From NCBI GenBank assembly GCA_902796745.1, contig CADBQC010000025.1, positions 1 through 7,575 on the forward strand: DNA of 7,575 nucleotides, given 5' to 3'. The stretch is from an uncultured Pseudomonadota bacterium (lineage in GTDB: Bacteria > Pseudomonadota > Alphaproteobacteria > RUG11792). Of the stretch, positions 1 through 6,093 are shown piece after piece; position 1 is the stretch's first letter, and every line of letters begins with the position of its first letter. The position numbers and the translations under genes were made by a program. A model generated the notes under the pieces. The model had not been told where the DNA came from. It was given only the letters and a program-made list of their open reading frames with translations, and made no database searches.

Positions 1-3
1 AAT

Positions 4-720
4 TCAATGTTGCGATAAAAGAGTTTTTTTCAATAGGATAAAATCTCGGAACGCCAAAGCTTTTTGTCCGGGGGAACGAAGCAAATACGCGGGATGAAAA
101 GTTGCAATTGTAGGAATGCCAAGATAGGCACTAATAGAGCCCCGAAGCCTTGAAATCGCCTCGGAAGTATTTAATATAGATTTGACAGCGACACCGCCAA
201 GAAGCAGAAGAACTTTGGGATGTGCCAGTTTTACATGTTGCTCCACATACGGCATACAAAATGCAATTTCTTCGGCTGAGGGAGTGCGATTTCCAGGAGG
301 ACGCCAGAAAACTATGTTCGAAATATAAACCTCGCTACGACTTAATCCAACTGAGGACAGCATAGCACTTAGCAGTTTTCCACTCTGCCCAACAAATGGT
401 TTACCTTGTTCATCTTCATCCTGTCCGGGAGCTTCTCCTATAATCATTACCTCTGAATCAGGCGCTCCATCGGAAAATACCGTATGTCTAGCTGTTTTTT
501 TTAAAGGAAAATCCAAGTTAAACACAGCTTGCCTCAGAGCATCTAACGATGAAAAGTTCAACTTTTCACAAGGTATGTCACTCTCAGTTTCTTGCTTCTT
601 GGCGGATTTTTCCATACAATTAACCGTATGGAACACATGCTCAATTCCGAATGTCCGATACCATATGGCTAGCAGTCGTTCTATTTGAGTTAAGCTTATT
701 TTGGATGAATTTTTGCTCAT
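4..720 (-). CDS. Uracil-DNA glycosylase, family 4-like (alphaproteobacterial type)
   Basis: Removes uracil from DNA as the first step of base excision repair. The 238-residue protein shows GEAPG at residues 95-99, the continuing EDEQGKPFVG loop to 111, WRPPGNRTP at 139-147 and the HPAYLLR motif at 209-215; together these mark the UDG superfamily, family 4 layout. The N-terminal extension (residues 1-60) with a helix around LLAIWYRTFG resembles alphaproteobacterial members. Classical family 4 enzymes bind a [4Fe-4S] cluster through four cysteines. Here the position before RPPGNR is Trp139, the N-terminal CxxC is absent (FPLKKTA at 71-77), and only Cys155 appears to remain, so a cluster is unlikely. 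I chose the ATG at 720 over the in-frame ATG at 774: the longer form would overlap ispE by 56 bases, and a good promoter ends 7 nt before 720. The stop is TGA at 4-6, so the gene is complete. Confidence 0.9.
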   Translation of the reverse strand: MSKNSSKISLTQIERLLAIWYRTFGIEHVFHTVNCMEKSAKKQETESDIPCEKLNFSSLDALRQAVFNLDFPLKKTARHTVFSDGAPDSEVMIIGEAPGQDEDEQGKPFVGQSGKLLSAMLSSVGLSRSEVYISNIVFWRPPGNRTPSAEEIAFCMPYVEQHVKLAHPKVLLLLGGVAVKSILNTSEAISRLRGSISAYLGIPTIATFHPAYLLRSPGQKALAFRDFILLKKTLLSQH

Positions 721-1549
721 GTATCCGATTGTATCGCACGCTCTGGCAAAAGTCAATTTACTCTTAAATATCACTGGAAAAGCAGATGATGGTTACCATA
801 AAATGCAAAGCATTTTTGCATTCTTGAAAGATTTATATGACAAATTGATTTTTTATCCTGACAAAGAATTTAATGAATACTCAGCTCTGATTCCTGGAAT
901 TGAACATAACCTGATCACTAAAGCATGGCACATTTTAAAGGATCATTTTACCAGGCATATTCCGCATTTGGAGATTGCAAAAAATATCCCAATTTGCGCA
1001 GGACTTGGAGGAGGTTCTAGCGATGCTGCCTGCTTTATCAACTCCGTTTTTGATTTTTGGAAATTTTCCAAACAAGAGAAATTATCATACATCAATATAT
1101 TTCGCCCCCTAGGAGCCGATACCAGAGTATTCCTATTCAAATACTTCACAAATTGTCGTTTTGTGTATTTAAATGGAACAGGAATTGATGGAGAAATTCG
1201 AGAAATTAATTTGCCTGTAGGAACTCAATATATGCTTATTATCAACGACGGAACTAAACTTTCCACGAAAGATGTTTTTAAAAATCTTAAAGAACCATTT
1301 TGCAAAAATATTGAAAGTTTTGAGTCTATCAAAGAAAACTTCCAATTGAACAATTTTCATAATTCTCTACAAAATTCAGCTTTAGAACTCGCTCCACAAT
1401 TACGTGTTATTTTGAGCGACTTGCTAAAAATGTCTCCTATTGCCTATGGAATTTCAGGTTCAGGAGCAACTTGCTTTGCGGTAGTAAGTGAAGTGCCTTC
1501 CAGCTTTTCCGCACTATCATATAAGTTCAAAACTACAAGTGTATTTTAA
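719..1549 (+). CDS. ispE: 4-diphosphocytidyl-2-C-methyl-D-erythritol kinase
   Basis: GHMP-family kinase of the MEP isoprenoid pathway. It phosphorylates the 2-hydroxyl of CDP-methylerythritol using ATP, in the cytosol. The 276-residue protein has the substrate motif AKVNLLLNITGK at residues 10-21 (Lys11 matches the catalytic lysine) followed by DGYH at 24-27. The glycine-rich ATP loop PICAGLGGGSSDAA is at 91-104, LGAD with the catalytic Asp134 at 131-134, and the third GHMP motif GISGSGAT at 244-251. DTRVF replaces the more usual DVPVF after the aspartate. An in-frame TTG lies at 701, but ATG 719 starts directly before the conserved N-terminus and is preferred. No strong Shine-Dalgarno is seen: GGAT at 703-706 is weak and 12 nt away. 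The ATG overlaps the divergent glycosylase ATG by two bases. Length is close to the family norm. Confidence 0.95.
   Translation: MYPIVSHALAKVNLLLNITGKADDGYHKMQSIFAFLKDLYDKLIFYPDKEFNEYSALIPGIEHNLITKAWHILKDHFTRHIPHLEIAKNIPICAGLGGGSSDAACFINSVFDFWKFSKQEKLSYINIFRPLGADTRVFLFKYFTNCRFVYLNGTGIDGEIREINLPVGTQYMLIINDGTKLSTKDVFKNLKEPFCKNIESFESIKENFQLNNFHNSLQNSALELAPQLRVILSDLLKMSPIAYGISGSGATCFAVVSEVPSSFSALSYKFKTTSVF
728..756 (-). promoter_or_regulatory. Sigma-70-like promoter for the uracil-DNA glycosylase, inside ispE
   Basis: On the minus strand, TTGACT (751-756) and TACAAT (728-733) are separated by exactly 17 bases; each hexamer differs from consensus at one position. Only 7 bases (721-727) lie between the -10 box and the glycosylase ATG at 720, so transcription should start at or next to the start codon and give a leaderless or nearly leaderless mRNA. 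The promoter lies wholly inside the first codons of ispE. The spacing and match are seen directly; promoter activity is inferred. Confidence 0.6.
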
Positions 1550-1570
1550 ATTGGTTCTATATGGTAGAGT

Positions 1571-1591
1571 TGTGATAGTGATACTGTCACA
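1571..1591. repeat. Hairpin between convergent ispE and rsmE
   Basis: TGTGATAGT (1571-1579), a GAT loop, then ACTGTCACA (1583-1591) form a 9-bp stem with one G-T wobble. It sits in the 54-bp gap between the convergent ends of ispE and rsmE. Neither strand has a T-run after the stem, so it is not a standard intrinsic terminator, but its position suggests a role in ending or protecting the two transcripts. Confidence 0.4.
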
Positions 1592-1603
1592 TCGCGCCAT
1601 TAT

Positions 1604-2311
1604 CTACTTTTTCAACATTCCCGCGCATGCTATGCAGGCTATAGCTGCTGTTTCTGAACGAAGTATGTTCTCAGAAAGTCGGATCGCTATCGTATTTTGC
1701 TTTAGTAGTAATTTCTCATTATCTGAAAACCCGCCTTCTGCACCGACTATGAAACCTAGCGGGGAACCACTTAGTAATGCAACATCTAATGGATAGCGTG
1801 CATCTCTATTTCGTTCTATTGCTGAAAACCACGTGTATTCCGCTGGCAGGTTATTTATAAACTCATCCAAATGTCGTTCTTCAGTTATGCTCGGGATATC
1901 CATGCGTTCCGATTGCTCAGATGCCAAAATAGCAATCCGCCTTAGCTTACTGATATCGTTGTTATAATTTGTATACTCGCTCCTCAGAAGATAAAAATCC
2001 GTTACTCCGAGTTCGGTGCATTTCTCTATCACTAGCTTCATATTGTCAGGTTTAATCTGGCACATAGCTAAAGCCAATTTTTGCGCACGAACAAATTTTC
2101 GTGTTTGGTATATCATGCCTATGCTTATCGATGCTCTTTGTATCTCTCTTACCTCACATAACCACTCTCCCTTCGTTTCATTGAATGCCAAAAATTGAGC
2201 GCCTTCTCGCATCCGCAAAACGTTTATCATATGGTTCTTCTGATACTCAGGCACCACAAAGATTTCGCCATTACAGTCCGGACAGTATATCCTCGGTATG
2301 TGTCTGGACAC
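1604..2311 (-). CDS. rsmE: 16S rRNA (uracil(1498)-N3)-methyltransferase
   Basis: SAM-dependent SPOUT-class enzyme that methylates N3 of U1498 in the 16S rRNA decoding region. The 235-residue protein has an N-terminal PUA-like part (HMINVLRMREG at 27-37). The catalytic part follows: IEKCTELGVTDF at 95-106, SEQSERMDIP at 131-140, IVGAEGGFSDNE at 188-199 (the SAM-binding knot loop, usually GPEGGFS; here Ala replaces Pro), and the knot motif SENILRSETAA at 213-223 (usually LGxRILRxETA). It starts with GTG at 2309-2311, the base immediately after the upstream transporter's TAG. AAGGA, 7 nt before the GTG, lies inside the transporter's final codons, so translation is probably coupled. Length is near the family norm (about 240). 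Confidence 0.93.
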   Translation of the reverse strand: MSRHIPRIYCPDCNGEIFVVPEYQKNHMINVLRMREGAQFLAFNETKGEWLCEVREIQRASISIGMIYQTRKFVRAQKLALAMCQIKPDNMKLVIEKCTELGVTDFYLLRSEYTNYNNDISKLRRIAILASEQSERMDIPSITEERHLDEFINNLPAEYTWFSAIERNRDARYPLDVALLSGSPLGFIVGAEGGFSDNEKLLLKQNTIAIRLSENILRSETAAIACIACAGMLKK

Positions 2312-3553
2312 CTAGTCGTCCTTGTGTTTCAAATCATTTATAAAGAACGTAGCAATTATCGCAAGAAACAAACCTACCATAACTGACAGAAATGCACTTC
2401 GATACATAGTCAAGTTGTAAACAGGCACTCCGGTTTCATCAACTAAGCCGTTTCTAACAAAATCCAATATTTTTCCCAGAAGAGGCTGAAATAATATCCC
2501 GCTTGACATAACCAATGCATTTGTAAACCCAGCAGAAGTTCCACCGTACGCTGGCGGAACCAGATCGTAGGCTATGGGGAAAACCAAATTGTTAGCACCA
2601 GCGCAAGTCCCACCTATAAAAAGCATAAGCAAGCAAACATCATAGCTGATATCATCACTATAAATAGCGATACCAAATGCCAAAGCTATCCCTAATGTGA
2701 ACATAATTATCGTTTTCTTATAACTGTTTATTTTTTCAGCAACCCAGGCGGCTACCACAGAACCTGTTGCAAAACCGACAAAAATTATAATCGAAGAAAT
2801 AGCTGCTTTTGTTGTATTTATTCCATATCTATGCTCCATAAATGGCACCACCCATAGCTCTGCTAGAGCACTTAGTGGCAAATAAGTCATAGCTCCATAA
2901 AAACCTAATACCCATGCTCTTGGATGCTTAGCAATTATTTTTAGTCCAGCTAAAATATGTGTTCCATCGGAAACATGAACCTTTGTACTCTTCTTCATGA
3001 AAAACAAGACCATTATTGTCAGGATGGAACCAAACGTCGCGATTGCATATGTTGCTATCCTCCATCCAAATTTTGCAACCAAATAAGCTGTTGGGGAACT
3101 CCCCGCAATACCGCCAAGGCAGCCCATACACATGGCAATTCCCATAAACATTGCGTATTTACGCTTATCGAAAAATTCCGTAGCAATTTTTCCGCAACAT
3201 AAAAATGCTGCAGCTGTCGAAAGACCAATCAAAAATCTAGAAATCTCCAATTGCAAAACAGAGCCAGCTGAACCGAAAATAAAAGCACCGATTGAACAAA
3301 TTGCACAGCTACCCAAGACAACAGTTTTTGTTCCCAATTTATCTGTAATAACTCCGCAAGGAATTTGCATAGCGACGTATGGCAAGTAAGCTATCGAACC
3401 CAAAAATCCAATAATAGACGAGGTTATACCAAACTCACTCATCAAACTTTTTGCGACAACGCTAGGTTCTACCCTAATGACATAAGCGAATAAATAAAAC
3501 ATCCAGCATAACATGACTGAAAACAACGCTCCTCTTGGGCTCTTCGCATTCAT
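2312..3553 (-). CDS. Major facilitator superfamily (MFS) transporter, substrate unknown
   Basis: Inner-membrane secondary transporter of 413 residues with about 12 hydrophobic segments and a cytoplasmic central loop around residues 186-210. The MFS loop 2-3 signature is present as GVITDKLGTK at 67-76 (consensus GxLaDrxGrk). TM1 carries YVIRVEPSVV at 24-33, a charged Arg/Glu pair typical of a subgroup common in intracellular gammaproteobacteria and some alphaproteobacteria, where substrates are mostly unproven. GGTSAGFTNAL at 337-347 in the C-terminal half is also family-like. It is the first gene of a two-gene unit with rsmE. The start is supported by GGAG eight bases upstream of ATG 3553. 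The family is certain; the substrate cannot be read from sequence. Confidence 0.9.
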   Translation of the reverse strand: MNAKSPRGALFSVMLCWMFYLFAYVIRVEPSVVAKSLMSEFGITSSIIGFLGSIAYLPYVAMQIPCGVITDKLGTKTVVLGSCAICSIGAFIFGSAGSVLQLEISRFLIGLSTAAAFLCCGKIATEFFDKRKYAMFMGIAMCMGCLGGIAGSSPTAYLVAKFGWRIATYAIATFGSILTIMVLFFMKKSTKVHVSDGTHILAGLKIIAKHPRAWVLGFYGAMTYLPLSALAELWVVPFMEHRYGINTTKAAISSIIIFVGFATGSVVAAWVAEKINSYKKTIIMFTLGIALAFGIAIYSDDISYDVCLLMLFIGGTCAGANNLVFPIAYDLVPPAYGGTSAGFTNALVMSSGILFQPLLGKILDFVRNGLVDETGVPVYNLTMYRSAFLSVMVGLFLAIIATFFINDLKHKDD

Positions 3554-3591
3554 AAGATTTGCTCCAAATTCAAAAAAAATACATCAAGGAA

Positions 3592-3621
3592 ATTTTACAA
3601 AATTCTGTAATAGATATGCAA
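3592..3621 (-). promoter_or_regulatory. Candidate promoter and operator of the MFS-rsmE unit
   Basis: Reading the minus strand, TTGCAT (3616-3621) and TAAAAT (3592-3597) are 18 bases apart, about 40 bases before the transporter ATG. This leaves a roughly 30-nt leader containing the GGAG ribosome binding site. A 16-bp near-palindrome, TTACAAAATTCTGTAA (3595-3610), overlaps the -10 box and spacer, where a dimeric repressor would compete with RNA polymerase. The -35 match is only 3 of 6, so the promoter call is tentative. Confidence 0.35.
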
Positions 3622-3732
3622 TGAACACTAAGTGGGGAGATTAACAAATAAATTAACCAAAAGGCTCTCTGCCACATAGATGTGAGGCGATAGAGAACCA
3701 TAACATCTGAATAGCTTTACTACAAATTGAAT

Positions 3733-4059
3733 TAAAAATGGGCTTGAAGGTTAGACAATCCATACTAATGGATGGAGTGCTTAAGATGTGGACTGATATT
3801 GACCTGCTACGTTCACCACCGCATGCACCACAGTCAGAACTAATTTGTTCGCGGGAAAATACAATGAGTCAAACCTAGTAAATGTGATCGAGAGTTCTGG
3901 GAGTTTTGCAAAAAGAAGACCTGCAAAATTCAACAGATGTCTGTCAAATCTTTTGTCTTGCATTTGAAAATGTGAGTGTAGATTTAGCCACAGAGGCGAA
4001 GATTTATTGCCAATTTTGTGGGCAATTCTGAAACGATGCTAGTCAAGAGCCCATTTTTA
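3733..4059. mobile_element. Candidate decayed or MITE-like element with 12-bp inverted ends
   Basis: TAAAAATGGGCT at 3733-3744 is repeated exactly in inverted orientation as AGCCCATTTTTA at 4048-4059, 303 bases apart. Just inside the ends the resemblance continues imperfectly (left CTTGA, right complement CTCTTGA). The outer dinucleotide on both sides is TA, which would fit a TA target duplication flanking 10-bp ends, as in IS630-like and some IS5-like elements. The 327-bp size is too small for an autonomous insertion sequence, so this would be a deleted copy or a MITE. No second copy is in the window, and chance remains possible for a 12-mer in AT-rich DNA. Confidence 0.35.
3781..4038 (-). 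pseudogene. Possible remnant of an IS5-like transposase C-terminus
   Basis: An 85-codon minus-strand frame is open from 4035 to the stop at 3781-3783, with an ATG at 3963 that would give 60 residues. From that ATG, residues 17-32 read LFAKLPELSITFTRFD, which resembles the F-A-[KR]-L...TR[FY]D block near the C-terminus of IS5-type DDE transposases, followed by a hydrophobic tail as in those proteins. The catalytic glutamate expected just before this block is not evident. The plus strand is also open for about 55 codons over 3798-3961, so the frame may be fortuitous. Its position inside the inverted-repeat segment is the main support. The resemblance is judged from memory, without alignment. 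Confidence 0.22.
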
Positions 4060-4123
4060 CCGCGCTTATATCACTTGTTCAAAAATTTGATGATAGTTTC
4101 TTAGTTAGTCTAAAAACAAAATT

Positions 4124-4918
4124 TTACTTATCATCCAATCTTCGAGTAAAAAAATCCTTATAGAGCGACTTCACCATTGGTACCATCAGGTCTTTTGTAA
4201 AGTCGTTCATTGTATACAGTCCATTTGGTTGCTTCAATAGCCATTTCGCAGCTTGCACCGATCCTCTAGCAAATATTTCTTTTGAGTGCGCTTCATGGGT
4301 AATCTTTATATTTTCAAACTCTCCCATAAAACTTATTTCATGTGTGCCTATGACATTACCGCAACGTTGAACAGAAAACCCAATTTCTCCGCGTCTTCTT
4401 TGCTCTATGATCCCATAGCGTACAAAATCAGACACTTCATCAAAATTTCTTCCCCGGGCTTTTGCAATAGTCTTCCCAAGCATTAGCGCCGTACCAGATG
4501 GAGCATCCTTCTTCAGCTTATGATGAATATCCATTATTTCAACATCATAATCCTCATCCAATAACTTTGCCATTGCGTATACCGCCATATTTATTATTGA
4601 AATTAGAAAGCTCATATTTGGGGCAGTAAATACAGGCACATGCCGAGCGCAATCTTTCATAAGCGCTATGTGCATCTTAGACAAACCAGTCGTACCTATC
4701 ACAATAGGAATATGCATATCATGCGCAATTGCATAGCGCAACATAGCTTCGGTTGCCATCGGACAGGAGAAGTCTATTATAGCATCCACATCCCTAAACA
4801 AATTTTCTATGTTATCTTTACTTGAAACTTTATTTTCAACGGCATACCCCTCCTGAAGGGCGGCTTTTATCACAAAACCACCCATAGCCCCCGTTGCGCC
4901 AAGTACCGATATTTTCAT
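4124..4918 (-). CDS. dapB: 4-hydroxy-tetrahydrodipicolinate reductase
   Basis: NAD(P)H-dependent reductase of the diaminopimelate/lysine pathway. It reduces the product of DapA to tetrahydrodipicolinate and so supplies lysine and peptidoglycan cross-links. The 264-residue protein has the Rossmann loop LGATGAMGG at 6-14, the GTTG nicotinamide-site motif at 75-78 and APNMS at 99-103. The active-site block IHHKLKKDAPSGTAL is at 131-145; His132 and Lys136 align with the catalytic His159 and Lys163 of E. coli, and SGT binds substrate. GEIGFSVQRCGNVIGTHE at 177-194 is the usual C-terminal family motif. It starts 18 nt after ssb, with no clear Shine-Dalgarno before ATG 4918, so it is probably read from the ssb transcript. 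Length is normal and no key residue is missing. Confidence 0.96.
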   Translation of the reverse strand: MKISVLGATGAMGGFVIKAALQEGYAVENKVSSKDNIENLFRDVDAIIDFSCPMATEAMLRYAIAHDMHIPIVIGTTGLSKMHIALMKDCARHVPVFTAPNMSFLISIINMAVYAMAKLLDEDYDVEIMDIHHKLKKDAPSGTALMLGKTIAKARGRNFDEVSDFVRYGIIEQRRRGEIGFSVQRCGNVIGTHEISFMGEFENIKITHEAHSKEIFARGSVQAAKWLLKQPNGLYTMNDFTKDLMVPMVKSLYKDFFTRRLDDK

Positions 4919-4936
4919 TAAATAGCAACTATCAGA

Positions 4937-5374
4937 TTAGAACGGAATGTCATCATTTAATGGGATATCAACATCAGATGGAGTTCCGCTCGCATTTTGA
5001 GTTGCGCTTCCAGCATCGCTCGGCTTAGGATCTAAGATAATCAAATCTCCCCTGAACTTACCCAATACAATTTCTGTCGTATAACGCTCAACTCCGGTTT
5101 TATCCGTCCAGCCACGAGTCTGCAATTGTCCTTCGATATAGAGTTTCGTGCCTTTCCGGACATATTTTTCAACAATTTCAACAATTCTTTCATTGAAGAT
5201 TGTGATTCTATGCCACTCTGTCTTTTCTTTGCGTTCACCAGTAGTTTTATCCTTCCAAACTTCTCCGGTTGCCAAACTAAAAGACGTCACTTTTGAACCA
5301 TCAGGCATAAAACGCACTTCTGGATCCTTACCTAAATTTCCAACTAATATGACCTTATTCAGAGTTCCAGCCAT
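4937..5374 (-). CDS. ssb: Single-stranded DNA-binding protein
   Basis: Coats single-stranded DNA during replication, recombination and repair, and recruits partner proteins through its C-terminal tip. The 145-residue protein has an OB fold over about residues 1-112, opening with NKVILVGNLGKDPEVR at 6-21. Trp40, Trp54, Phe60 and Trp89 match the DNA-stacking aromatic positions of E. coli SSB. GERKEKTEWHR at 46-56 is typical of proteobacterial SSBs. A short Ser/Thr/Asn/Pro linker (about 117-136) leads to the acidic tip DDIPF at 141-145. The linker is shorter than in E. coli (178 residues in total), as in many alphaproteobacteria. The usual neighbour uvrA is absent; dapB follows instead. Only a weak AGAAAG sequence precedes ATG 5374. 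Confidence 0.96.
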   Translation of the reverse strand: MAGTLNKVILVGNLGKDPEVRFMPDGSKVTSFSLATGEVWKDKTTGERKEKTEWHRITIFNERIVEIVEKYVRKGTKLYIEGQLQTRGWTDKTGVERYTTEIVLGKFRGDLIILDPKPSDAGSATQNASGTPSDVDIPLNDDIPF

Positions 5375-5409
5375 AAATCATATCTTTCTAACGTAGTCAT
5401 CTTGTTTTA

Positions 5410-5440
5410 ATTCTATCATATTTTTAGGACAAGCGCACAA
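5410..5440 (-). promoter_or_regulatory. Candidate ssb-dapB promoter
   Basis: On the minus strand, TTGTGC (5435-5440) and TAGAAT (5410-5415) are 19 bases apart, 35 bases or more before the ssb ATG. The -10 box matches 5 of 6 but the -35 only 3 of 6, and the spacer is longer than ideal. It is the best candidate I see between the gene and the decayed region upstream. Confidence 0.28.
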
Positions 5441-5643
5441 CGATGTTTTGGCGAATACAAATTCACAAAAACAAGGCGAACCTGAATAAGGAAAGAGAAT
5501 AGAGGAAGTTTTAGAGAAAAAATTTATTTTGTCCAAAAATGATATTCGGAATCAAAAATGCTTGTCACTGACCTGACAGGATTGTAACATCTGTAGCCAA
5601 CTCAGATTTGAGAGATAGTCAAATTTCGCTTAATATCAACCTC

Positions 5644-5962
5644 ATGAACGATAACCTGAATGACAAAAATAATGGCATAAAGTGGCACGATTTCGACGAT
5701 GCCGAGCAAGAAAGGCAGGAAAGATGAATTTATCAAACAAGTTGTCGAATAAAACACATGGTGTAATGCTTATATGAATCTTGTGGTTGATAGGATTAAA
5801 TACATTCAAATTCCAGCAGAACTAGAAACTGCCCTGTAAGATGCGTACAACTAGTTCTTGAGAGGCAACCAGAGTAAAAGGCGAAAGTCTGAAGTATGTA
5901 CGACAGCTTACAGCGATATGTTCATAGAATTACAAAAGTTACCGAAAAAACTAAACCAATAA
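5644..5962 (+). pseudogene. Probable decayed plus-strand gene of unknown family
   Basis: An ATG at 5644 opens a 27-residue frame (including KWHDFDDAEQERQE) that ends in TGA at 5725. Overlapping it in another frame, also with an ATG at 5699, the sequence reads KKGRKDEFIKQVVE, then on to a TAA at 5960. That second frame is broken by TAA 5750, TAA 5837 and TAG 5852, all one transition from a glutamine codon. Later pieces look protein-like, for example MNLVVDRIKYIQIPAELET (5774-5830) and YSDMFIELQKLPKKLNQ (5909-5959). A two-way terminator begins 29 bases after the final stop, where a gene end would need one. Against this, three stops in 80 codons is no fewer than expected by chance at this base composition. 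I do not recognise the product. Confidence 0.3.
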
Positions 5963-5990
5963 GAAAACTAACTTTCTAGCTTAAGCACCT

Positions 5991-6037
5991 GTAGAAAAAC
6001 CTACACAGCAGAGTTAAAGCTGTATAGGTTTTTCTAT
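5991..6037. terminator. Two-way intrinsic terminator hairpin
   Basis: AGAAAAACCTACACAGC (5993-6009) pairs with GCTGTATAGGTTTTTCT (6019-6035) across a 9-base loop: 17 positions with a single A-C mismatch, extended outward by one A-T pair and one G-T pair. The A-rich left and T-rich right arms give a U-run whichever strand is transcribed, although the U-runs lie in the stem base and not beyond it. On the minus strand it ends transcription of the asparagine-rich gene, whose stop at 6094 is about 57 bases upstream. On the plus strand it would serve the decayed gene ending at 5962. Confidence 0.75.
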
Positions 6038-6093
6038 CTTAAACTAAGAGCCTAGCACCCTTATTTCAGGTTGAGATTGTCGTCTTCGTTCGT

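Larger units (their letters stand above)
3554..4123. other. Long intergenic region between dapB and the MFS unit
   Basis: No intact gene is convincing here. It holds the candidate promoter and operator near 3592-3621, the inverted-repeat-bounded segment at 3733-4059 and a weak coding remnant inside it. I see no tRNA cloverleaf and no clear intrinsic terminator behind dapB. The stretch at 3622-3732 shows nothing I can name. Confidence 0.6.
5375..6093. other. Gene-poor region between ssb and the asparagine-rich gene
   Basis: This stretch of about 720 bases holds the candidate ssb promoter (5410-5440), a probable gene remnant (5644-5962) and a strong hairpin terminator (5991-6037). From 5441 to 5640 I see nothing beyond a small inverted repeat, TGTCA/TGACA, at 5563-5578. 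No tRNA fold or insertion-sequence end was found. Confidence 0.6.

Noticed and set aside
701..718. TTG start at 701 for ispE.
   Set aside because: The conserved kinase N-terminus begins just after ATG 719; the extra six residues add no family sequence.
4..774. Longer uracil-DNA glycosylase form starting at 774.
   Set aside because: It would overlap ispE by 56 bases and place the promoter at 728-756 inside the gene. Homologue-like sequence begins only after the ATG at 720.
1488..1796. 102-codon plus-strand frame running from inside ispE across the convergent gap.
   Set aside because: It overlaps ispE and lies antisense to the conserved rsmE C-terminus, with no recognisable motif.
3554..4123. 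tRNA or CRISPR array in the long intergenic regions.
   Set aside because: No cloverleaf with a GTTCRANNC arm and paired acceptor ends, and no regularly spaced direct repeats were found here or at 5375-6093.
5148..5396. 82-codon plus-strand frame opposite ssb.
   Set aside because: It is antisense to the OB fold of ssb, and its openness follows from ssb codon use.
5563..5578. TGTCA...TGACA inverted repeat as an operator.
   Set aside because: Five-base arms are expected by chance in this much sequence, and no promoter lies close by.
5699..5962. A reassigned genetic code in which TAA and TAG mean glutamine.
   Set aside because: ispE, rsmE, the transporter, dapB, ssb and the asparagine-rich gene all end properly at TAA or TAG, so these codons are stops here. 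Pseudogene decay is the simpler reading.
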